12,987 nucleotides of DNA from Clostridiales bacterium (lineage in GTDB: Bacteria; Bacillota; Clostridia; Oscillospirales; CAG-382): contig SFLA01000031.1 of the NCBI GenBank assembly GCA_004553575.1, positions 1-12,987 on the forward strand, given 5' to 3'. Made by a program: the position numbers and the translations under genes. The notes beneath the pieces were generated by a model, which was not told the DNA's origin, ran no database searches, and saw only the letters and a program-made list of their open reading frames with translations. Position 1 is the first letter of the stretch. Every line of letters starts with the position of its first letter. Shown here in pieces: positions 6,655-11,992 of this stretch.

Positions 6655-7332
6655 ATGGTATTTGAATTCAAACGATACGAATGTAAATTCATGGTAACAT
6701 CGGAGCAGGCGTCCGAGCTGAGAAGCAGAACAGCCCCTCGCATGAGCTGGGATTCTTACTGTAAGGACGGAAAGCCGTATAAAATATACAACATCTACTA
6801 CGATACGCCAAACCGCGACGTATTGCGCAGGTCGGTTGCGGGTCCGTACTTCAAGGAAAAGCTGAGGCTTCGCCGCTACGACGGAAGCTGTTGTTTTCTC
6901 GAGATAAAGCGCAAGGTCGGAAAGATCGTACTAAAACGCAGGGTAGCTCTTGACGATAAACTCAAGACAGAATTCCTGAATACGGGCAAACTGCCCGAAA
7001 CCCAGATAGGACGCGAGCTTTCGTATTACATACGCACAACGGGAGTTGAACCGTATATATATCTCGCGTATGACCGGATAGCGTATTCAGGTATTGAAGA
7101 CCCGACACTGCGCATAACCTTCGACACCAATATCCGCGAGCGACACAACAATCTCGATATTGATATCGATACAGGCAACACCCCGGTTATACCCGAAGGG
7201 TACGAGCTGCTTGAAATCAAAACGTCTTCCTCTATTCCGCTCTGGCTTACCCGCGAGCTTTCCTCGCTTAAAATATACAGAAGATCGTTTTCGAAGGCGG
7301 GAACGGTCTTTATAAAGGAGAAACAGGCATGA
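6655..7332 (+). CDS. VTC-domain (polyphosphate polymerase-like) protein
   Basis: The product is 225 aa and belongs to the VTC family, the triphosphate-tunnel fold named after yeast Vtc4, which makes polyphosphate from ATP. It opens with FKRYECKFMV (5-14). Tunnel basic and acidic motifs follow: KEKLRLRRYD (67-76), FLEIKRK (81-87), YDRIAYSG (139-146), RITFDTNIRER (153-163), ELLEIKTSSSIPLWL (184-198) and the C-terminal KIYRRSFSKAG (206-216). The size equals the isolated domain, with no SPX or membrane part. The ATG at 6655 has GGAG upstream; the GTG at 6646 is within that site. The stop overlaps the start of the DUF4956 gene (ATGA), and this pairing is common in Firmicutes, which suggests a membrane-bound complex. 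Bacterial members are often annotated polyphosphate polymerase without proof, so the true product may be another phosphate polymer or transfer reaction. Confidence 0.88.
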   Translation: MVFEFKRYECKFMVTSEQASELRSRTAPRMSWDSYCKDGKPYKIYNIYYDTPNRDVLRRSVAGPYFKEKLRLRRYDGSCCFLEIKRKVGKIVLKRRVALDDKLKTEFLNTGKLPETQIGRELSYYIRTTGVEPYIYLAYDRIAYSGIEDPTLRITFDTNIRERHNNLDIDIDTGNTPVIPEGYELLEIKTSSSIPLWLTRELSSLKIYRRSFSKAGTVFIKEKQA

Positions 7333-8009
7333 CATTCAAACCAATACTCGGTGACGGCATAACGCTGTCCGCAACACTCATAATTCTCGGCGCGGCAGTC
7401 GGGCTCGGTGTGGCAATCAGCCTTGTGTACATGTTCACGCACCGCAGCGAAGGCTACGTTCCGAGCTTCATAATAACTCTGGTTCTGCTTCCCGCAGTCT
7501 GTTCGTCAATAATACTGCTGGTAGGTTCAAACGTAGCATGGGCATTTTCGCTTGCCGGAACAGCCAGCCTTGTTCGTTTCAGAAGTGCGCCCGGAAGCCC
7601 CAAGGATCTTGCATACTTATTCTTCGGACTCGGTATAGGTCTCGCGTGCGGGTCCGGGTACGTCCTGTACGCGCTGGTGTTCACCTGTCTGCTGTGCGCC
7701 GTATTGCTCGTATTCGATCTGATAAAATTCGGACAGCCCAGAAACACTGCCCTGAAGCTCCGTATAACCGTTCCCGAAGATCTGAACTTCGAGGGCATAT
7801 TCGATGACGTGCTGGAAAAATACACCGACAAGTTCACCCTGACAAAGCTACGCACCACGGATTTCGGCACCCTTTACGAGCTGGTCTATGTAATAACACT
7901 TAAGAAGGGCACTTCGCGTAAAGAGTTTATCGACGAGCTTCGTACCCGCAACGGTAATCTGAACATAACGATGTCGATGTATACCGAAGAAGAACGGTCA
8001 AGCGTCTGA
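7329..8009 (+). CDS. DUF4956 integral membrane protein, partner of the VTC-domain protein
   Basis: The product is 226 aa. Membrane helices are predicted at about 13-36, 46-66 and 93-133 (the last long enough for two helices). The family signature AFSLAGTASLVRFRSAPGSP (72-91) followed by DLAYLFFGLGIGLACG (93-108) is clear. A soluble C-terminal domain (about 140-226) has an alternating strand pattern, probably cytoplasmic. The function of DUF4956 is not known. It regularly sits beside VTC-domain genes, often with a CotH-like kinase gene, which is missing here. AAGGAG ends 8 bases before the ATG, and the start overlaps the VTC stop by four bases, so the two are translationally coupled. A strong terminator 22 bases after the stop closes the unit, so the pair looks like a self-sufficient module, perhaps placing or exporting the VTC product at the membrane. 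Confidence 0.88.
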   Translation: MTFKPILGDGITLSATLIILGAAVGLGVAISLVYMFTHRSEGYVPSFIITLVLLPAVCSSIILLVGSNVAWAFSLAGTASLVRFRSAPGSPKDLAYLFFGLGIGLACGSGYVLYALVFTCLLCAVLLVFDLIKFGQPRNTALKLRITVPEDLNFEGIFDDVLEKYTDKFTLTKLRTTDFGTLYELVYVITLKKGTSRKEFIDELRTRNGNLNITMSMYTEEERSSV

Positions 8010-8030
8010 CTTTTTGCGATACACATAATC

Positions 8031-8061
8031 AGGAGAAAGCAATAAGCTTTCTCCTTTTTTT
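8031..8061 (+). terminator. Intrinsic terminator of the VTC/DUF4956 unit
   Basis: A perfect 10-bp stem AGGAGAAAGC / GCTTTCTCCT with the 5-base loop AATAA is followed directly by a run of T (8055-8061). It separates the two-gene unit from the dehydrogenase gene downstream. Confidence 0.95.
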
Positions 8062-8072
8062 ACGTTATAAGA

Positions 8073-8101
8073 TTGACACCGCGCGATAGGCGATGTATCA
8101 T
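8073..8101 (+). promoter_or_regulatory. Promoter of the D-2-hydroxyacid dehydrogenase gene
   Basis: TTGACA (8073-8078), a 17-base spacer and TATCAT (8096-8101) match the sigma-A consensus at 11 of 12 positions. The expected start near 8108 leaves a leader of about 28 bases. This promoter also shows that the longer frame beginning at 8073 is not the real start. Confidence 0.85.
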
Positions 8102-8124
8102 ATGGAAAACACACCGCAACACAC

Positions 8125-8129
8125 GGAGG
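8125..8129 (+). promoter_or_regulatory. Ribosome binding site that sets the dehydrogenase start
   Basis: GGAGG lies 6 bases before the ATG at 8136, selecting it over the in-frame upstream ATG at 8073, which is inside the promoter. Confidence 0.85.
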
Positions 8130-8135
8130 ATATTA

Positions 8136-9089
8136 ATGAACGTAACCGTACTCGACTCCGCTTCGCTTGGCAGCGACCTTGACCTTACTCCGCTGTCCCG
8201 GTTCGGAAATCTGACCGTTCGCGAAAGCACTCCGGACGAGCTTCTCCCGGAGGTGCTTCGGAATTCGGAATGCGTTGTACTGAACAAAGTGAAGCTGACT
8301 TCCGAAGCAATGAAAAACGCCGCCGATTTAAAGCTTGTATGTATTGCCGCCACCGGATTTGACAACGTAGATGTGGATTACTGCCGCTCGCACGGTATAG
8401 CCGTATGCAATGTTGCCGGGTATTCAACAGACAGCGTAGCTCAGATAACGCTGTGCACGGCGCTCGCTCTTGTCTGCCGCCTTAGGGAATACACCGATTA
8501 TGTACGCAGCGGCGATTACACCCGGTCCGGCGTCCCAAACCGTCTTGTCCCCGTATATCACGAGCTTTCCGGTATGACCTGGGGCGTGATCGGATACGGA
8601 AATATCGGAAGGCGGGTAGCCGATATAGCACGTGCATTCGGATGCCGGGTTCTTGTCTGCCGCAAAAGCCGCCAAAGCGGAGACGGCTATGCCGATGTTT
8701 CCGGTATATGCAGAGAATCGGATATAATATCACTGCATTGTCCGCTTAACGAAAGCACCCGCGGAATTATCGGCAGGGAGCAGCTTTCGTTCATGAAAAA
8801 AACAGCCGTGCTTATAAACGCGGCGCGAGGCGCGGTTTGCGACGAAAACGCTGTTGCAGAGGCGATATTATCCGGAAGTATCGGAGGGTTCGGGTGCGAC
8901 GTATATTCCTCAGAGCCGCTTCCCGAGGATCACCCGTACCAGACGATTATAAATCATCCGTCGGTATGCCTCACCCCGCATATGGCCTGGGGATCGTACG
9001 AAGCGAGAGTTCGTCTGGTTTCCATGATAACCGATAACATATCGTCTTTCCTTTCCGGCGGTAAGCTCGGAAGAGTTGACCTGAAATAA
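8136..9089 (+). CDS. D-2-hydroxyacid dehydrogenase, glycerate/hydroxypyruvate reductase type
   Basis: The product is 317 aa, normal for the D-isomer-specific 2-hydroxyacid dehydrogenases, which reduce 2-oxoacids such as hydroxypyruvate or glyoxylate with NAD(P)H in the cytosol. The Rossmann loop is GYGNIG (153-158). The catalytic triad is complete: Arg231 in NAARGAVCDE, Glu260 in DVYSSEPLP and His282 in TPHMAWGSYEAR. The last motif is typical of HprA-like glycerate dehydrogenases. The second Rossmann strand ends RVLVCRKSR (171-179) with basic rather than acidic residues, which argues for NADP(H); this is an inference. The gene is monocistronic, with its own promoter and terminator. SerA is unlikely because there is no C-terminal ACT domain; D-lactate dehydrogenase is less likely from the AW after the catalytic His. 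Confidence 0.88.
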   Translation: MNVTVLDSASLGSDLDLTPLSRFGNLTVRESTPDELLPEVLRNSECVVLNKVKLTSEAMKNAADLKLVCIAATGFDNVDVDYCRSHGIAVCNVAGYSTDSVAQITLCTALALVCRLREYTDYVRSGDYTRSGVPNRLVPVYHELSGMTWGVIGYGNIGRRVADIARAFGCRVLVCRKSRQSGDGYADVSGICRESDIISLHCPLNESTRGIIGREQLSFMKKTAVLINAARGAVCDENAVAEAILSGSIGGFGCDVYSSEPLPEDHPYQTIINHPSVCLTPHMAWGSYEARVRLVSMITDNISSFLSGGKLGRVDLK

Positions 9090-9107
9090 CTTGATACGTA
9101 ACGCAAA

Positions 9108-9149
9108 AAAGTGAACGGCCGTGCAGAAATTGCCGTTCACTTTATTTTT
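9108..9149 (+). terminator. Intrinsic terminator after the dehydrogenase, probably two-way
   Basis: AAAGTGAACGGC (9108-9119) pairs with GCCGTTCACTTT (9132-9143) as a perfect 12-bp stem with a 12-base loop, followed by ATTTTT. On the minus strand the same stem is followed by TTTTTTGCG, so it could also stop leftward transcripts that pass the gdhA terminator. Confidence 0.85.
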
Positions 9150-9288
9150 CCTCCGGAACCGGAAGCTCTCCGATCCTCCGCCGTATCTTACGCCCGCGGC
9201 GGAAGATACGAAAGATCTAATTAATATGGCTGCACGGACAGGAAAACTCCAGGTGCGGGCAGAAAGCGCTGCGGTGAAGAAAACAAAC
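9150..9288. other. Non-coding spacer between two terminators, with nested inverted repeats
   Basis: No gene is supported here. CGTATCTT (9182-9189) is matched by inverted AAGATACG (9203-9210). In competition, CCGCCG (9178-9183) can pair with CGGCGG (9197-9202), so two exclusive hairpins are possible. A 76-codon frame crosses the area on the plus strand (9121-9351), but it starts within one terminator, runs through the other and has no ribosome site. Confidence 0.5.
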
Positions 9289-9318
9289 AAAAAAACGGGA
9301 TGTGTAATCCCGTTTTTT
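9289..9318 (-). terminator. Intrinsic terminator of gdhA
   Basis: On the minus strand CGGGAT and ATCCCG form a 6-bp stem with a 5-base loop (stem arms 9307-9312 and 9296-9301). It is extended by an A-run/T-run pairing and followed by seven T (9289-9295). It lies 14 bases beyond the gdhA stop. Confidence 0.88.
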
Positions 9319-9332
9319 CAAATCATGATTTA

Positions 9333-10679
9333 TCAGTACGCAACGCCCTGAGCAACCATTGCGTCGGCTACCTTCTTGAACCCTGCAATATTGGCTCCCA
9401 TTACGAGATTGCCCTTGCAGCCGTATTCCTCGGCAGCGGCACAGGAAGCGTTGTATATTCCCTTCATTATGCCATGGAGACGCTGATCGACCTCCTCGGC
9501 TGTCCAGGACAGACGAAGCGAGTTCTGGCTCATTTCGAGACCGCTTGTAGCAACTCCGCCTGCGTTTGCAGCCTTCGCCGGGCCGAACATAACGCCCTTG
9601 GAAAGAAAGCTCTCGACAGCTTCGGGCGTACAGGGCATGTTAGCACCCTCTGCAACCGCGATAACACCGTTAGAGATAAGCTTTTCTGCGGCAGCGCCGT
9701 CAAGCTCGTGCTGGGTAGCGCAAGGAAGCGCTATGTCGCACTTTACCTCCCAAATATTCTTGCATCCCTCGAAGTATTTGCCGGACGGTACACGTGCGGC
9801 ATACTCCTTGATTCTGCCGCGCTCGACTTCTTTTATCTGCTTGATAACCGCGAGATCGATTCCGTTCTCGTCAACTACATAGCCGTTGCTGTCGCTCATT
9901 GCGACAACTTTTGCTCCGAGAGACTGAGCCTTCTCGCAGGCGTAGATTGCAACATTTCCGCTTCCGGAAATGACAACTCTCTTGCCTTCGAACGAGGTGC
10001 CTGCGGAAGCGAGCATCTCCTGTGTGAAGTAGCAGAGACCGTATCCGGTAGCCTGAGTGCGGACGAGAGATCCGCCGTAAGTAAGACCTTTGCCGGTGAG
10101 AACGCCGGTAAACTCGTTGCGAAGACGCTTATACTGCCCGAACATATAGCCTATCTCGCGGGCGCCGACGCCGATATCGCCGGCAGGTACATCGGTATCC
10201 GCACCGATGTGCTTGGAAAGCTCTGTCATGAACGACTGGCAGAAGCGCATTATCTCTCCGTCGCTCTTGCCCTTGGGATCGAAATCAGAGCCGCCCTTTC
10301 CGCCGCCCATAGGCAAGCCGGTAAGAGAATTCTTAAAGATCTGCTCGAAACCGAGGAACTTTATTACCGACGCATTTACGGACGGATGCAGGCGCAGACC
10401 GCCCTTGTACGGGCCGATAGCGGAATTGAACTGTACGCGGTATCCGCGGTTAACGCGGACCTTTCCGCTGTCGTCCACCCAGCTCACACGGAAGATTATA
10501 AACCGCTCCGGCTCGGTGATACGTTCAAGTATTCCCGCTTTCTCGTACTCGGGGTGTTTTGCGATTACCGGCTCCAGAGATTCCAAAACCTCGCGGACTG
10601 CAGTGAGAAATTCAGATTCGCCGCAATTTCTTGCGGCGACCTCGTCATATACTCTCTGTACGTAAGCTGAAGAAAACAT
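9333..10679 (-). CDS. gdhA: NADP-type glutamate dehydrogenase
   Basis: The product is 448 aa, the length of the small hexameric GDH subunit. It aminates 2-oxoglutarate to glutamate. Substrate motifs are GPYKGGLRLHP (89-99) with Lys92, LPMGGGKGGSDFDPKGKSD (122-140) with Lys128, and DVPAGDIGVG (163-172) with catalytic Asp168. The coenzyme domain has GSGNVA (239-244), and its second strand ends VAMSDSNG, the pattern of NADP enzymes rather than of the clostridial NAD enzyme; coenzyme choice is therefore inferred. The ATG at 10677-10679 has AAGGAGG 10 bases upstream, overlapping the stop of the M23 peptidase gene. The 15-base gap leaves no room for a promoter between them, so gdhA is either cotranscribed with the peptidase or uses a promoter inside it. 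It consumes the 2-oxoglutarate that the aconitase/Icd pair in the left operon makes. Confidence 0.96.
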   Translation of the reverse strand: MFSSAYVQRVYDEVAARNCGESEFLTAVREVLESLEPVIAKHPEYEKAGILERITEPERFIIFRVSWVDDSGKVRVNRGYRVQFNSAIGPYKGGLRLHPSVNASVIKFLGFEQIFKNSLTGLPMGGGKGGSDFDPKGKSDGEIMRFCQSFMTELSKHIGADTDVPAGDIGVGAREIGYMFGQYKRLRNEFTGVLTGKGLTYGGSLVRTQATGYGLCYFTQEMLASAGTSFEGKRVVISGSGNVAIYACEKAQSLGAKVVAMSDSNGYVVDENGIDLAVIKQIKEVERGRIKEYAARVPSGKYFEGCKNIWEVKCDIALPCATQHELDGAAAEKLISNGVIAVAEGANMPCTPEAVESFLSKGVMFGPAKAANAGGVATSGLEMSQNSLRLSWTAEEVDQRLHGIMKGIYNASCAAAEEYGCKGNLVMGANIAGFKKVADAMVAQGVAY

Positions 10680-10689
10680 AGTTGTATTG

Positions 10690-10696
10690 CCTCCTT
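10690..10696 (-). promoter_or_regulatory. Strong ribosome binding site of gdhA, overlapping the peptidase stop codon
   Basis: On the minus strand the peptidase TAA and the Shine-Dalgarno merge as TAAGGAGG (10697 to 10690). It lies 10 bases before the gdhA ATG. This geometry lets ribosomes finishing the peptidase re-initiate on gdhA. Confidence 0.85.
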
Positions 10697-11810
10697 ATGA
10701 ATACAGACGGACAAATTTCAACGGATTTACCGTCTGGCCGTCTATTCTGATTTCAAAATGCAGGTGCGGACCGGTAACATAGCCGGTCGTGCCGATATTT
10801 CCGATAACCTGCCCCTGCTCCACGTAATCGCCCTGTTCTACCTTTAATACGCTGCAATGTGCGTAAACTGTCTCGGACCCATCCTCGTGCTGGAGCATTA
10901 TTACCTGTCCGTAGGTACCGGATTCACCGGCAAAAATAACAACTCCGTCGCGAGCAGCCCAAAAAGCGTCGCCGTAGCAGGAGATACCGTCACCGCGGAT
11001 AATATCGATTCCGCTGTGCCAACCCATGGAGCGCCAGCCGTAGCCTGAGGAAATGTATCCGCCGTCATACGGCATAATGAACGGACTGTTCTCTACCGAA
11101 GTGTTCTCGGATGCTGCGGAAATCGTTTCGCCGTCGAGCACGCCGCGCTCTATAACGCGGTCAACCGACTCTGCAAGCACCTCGGACGAAACATACTTGG
11201 CGGATATACATTCGCCGTTTACGTATATATATTCATAAGTATCGGCATTGACGCCGGGCTGACCTTCGGATAACACAATATTTTCGTGAGTTGAAAGAAG
11301 ATTGCTGTTATCAACATAAACAACTGACGGTGCAATCTCCGTCTCGTTCACGGCTCTGACCGTTACCCTGACGTTAAGCGAAGCAGTTAGGACATCTCCG
11401 AGATAATTGTGTACCTCGGCAGTATACGAATCGCCGCTCTCGAGCCCAAGAAGGGCAAGCAGCTCCTGCGAAGTCACAAAACAATCCGTATAATAATCGG
11501 AATACACGATCGAAACGACATTCGTGAACGACGACCCGATAACTTCTTTGCCGCCGAACTCTGCGGTACGCGCTTTAAGCACCGTATCGAGTGCCTGGGA
11601 TGCAACCTCCTCGAACCTGACCGAAGCAACAAACTCGTTATCAATATAAAGACCGTATCCCGCCTCGTACTCCGCGGAATCCACTCCGCTTTCGCCGGTG
11701 CCCGCAAATCGGGCAGAAACCGTTGCGGCAGACACGGCTGCTATAAGAACCAAGAATACGGCAACGCATACAAAGGCTATTCTGTTTTTTCTTATAAACT
11801 TAAGAGCCAT
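10695..11810 (-). CDS. Membrane-anchored G5-domain M23 (LytM-type) peptidoglycan endopeptidase
   Basis: The product is 371 aa from the ATG at 11808-11810. A membrane anchor lies at about 11-33 after a basic N-terminus, so the rest should be outside the membrane. A G5 domain spans about 150-223, with an extended strand pattern and the core TYEYIYVNGECISAKYVSSE (191-210). The C-terminal M23 zinc peptidase domain (about 245-368) has all metal and active-site residues: His265 and Asp269 in HSGID, His318 in YAHCS, and HLH at 349-351. It probably cuts peptide crosslinks in the wall, with G5 helping to bind wall glycan. A GTG at 11828 would add six residues but sits in the transcription start zone, while AGGTG four bases before the ATG supports the shorter form. 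It lies upstream of gdhA and diverges from the DUF3810 gene. Confidence 0.93.
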   Translation of the reverse strand: MALKFIRKNRIAFVCVAVFLVLIAAVSAATVSARFAGTGESGVDSAEYEAGYGLYIDNEFVASVRFEEVASQALDTVLKARTAEFGGKEVIGSSFTNVVSIVYSDYYTDCFVTSQELLALLGLESGDSYTAEVHNYLGDVLTASLNVRVTVRAVNETEIAPSVVYVDNSNLLSTHENIVLSEGQPGVNADTYEYIYVNGECISAKYVSSEVLAESVDRVIERGVLDGETISAASENTSVENSPFIMPYDGGYISSGYGWRSMGWHSGIDIIRGDGISCYGDAFWAARDGVVIFAGESGTYGQVIMLQHEDGSETVYAHCSVLKVEQGDYVEQGQVIGNIGTTGYVTGPHLHFEIRIDGQTVNPLKFVRLYS

Positions 11811-11826
11811 TTTGCACCTGTTCCCC

Positions 11827-11840
11827 ACAATAATTATTGT
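11827..11840. repeat. 14-bp perfect palindrome at the M23 transcription start
   Basis: ACAATAATTATTGT is its own reverse complement. It lies directly downstream of the M23 -10 box (11842-11847) and covers the expected start point near 11835, a normal position for a repressor operator. Its core AATAATTATTG recurs at 11901-11911. Confidence 0.6.
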
Positions 11841-11841
11841 T

Positions 11842-11870
11842 ATTATACTGTATATATATTAACAAAATGT
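11842..11870 (-). promoter_or_regulatory. Probable promoter of the M23-gdhA unit
   Basis: On the minus strand a perfect TATAAT lies at 11842-11847. At 17 bases the -35 position reads ACATTT (11865-11870), a poor match within very AT-rich DNA. The expected start near 11835 gives a leader of about 25 bases. Confidence 0.6.
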
Positions 11871-11900
11871 TTCTATTTATTAAACAATCTTATTCGGGTG

Positions 11901-11911
11901 AATAATTATTG
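11901..11911. repeat. Second copy of the AATAATTATTG palindromic core
   Basis: AATAATTATT (11901-11910) is a 10-bp perfect palindrome. With the following G it repeats 11 bases of the palindrome at the M23 start. The two centres are 72 bp apart, close to seven helical turns, between the divergent promoters. Confidence 0.5.
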
Positions 11912-11923
11912 CTTCGTACTGCA

Positions 11924-11933
11924 TTGTTAACAA
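11924..11933. repeat. TTGTTAACAA palindrome in the divergent region
   Basis: A 10-bp perfect palindrome lies just upstream of the -35 of the rightward promoter. Its half TTAACAAA is repeated at 11859-11866. It may be a regulator site, or simply chance in AT-rich DNA. Confidence 0.35.
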
Positions 11934-11940
11934 ATAGCGA

Positions 11941-11969
11941 TTGCTTTCCCGACGACGTTATGATATGCT
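11941..11969 (+). promoter_or_regulatory. Extended -10 promoter of the DUF3810 gene
   Basis: TTGCTT (11941-11946), a 17-base spacer and TATGCT (11964-11969) are preceded by the extended -10 element TGA (11961-11963). The predicted start near 11976 leaves about 17 bases of leader, containing AAAGGAG. Confidence 0.6.
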
Positions 11970-11992
11970 TATTATGTTAAAGGAGACTTAAA

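Noticed and set aside
9121..9351. Plus-strand 76-codon frame in the spacer
   Set aside because: It begins in the loop of one terminator and reads through the other; no Shine-Dalgarno and no family resemblance.
9300..10670. Plus-strand open frame of 456 codons opposite gdhA
   Set aside because: It lies wholly antisense to a clearly conserved glutamate dehydrogenase, has no ribosome site, begins within the gdhA terminator and shows no recognisable family motif; it is a codon-bias shadow.
11844..11849. Plus-strand TATACT as a shared -10 with the M23 promoter
   Set aside because: The -35 position at 11821-11826 reads TTCCCC, a poor match, and a better extended -10 promoter lies nearer the DUF3810 gene.
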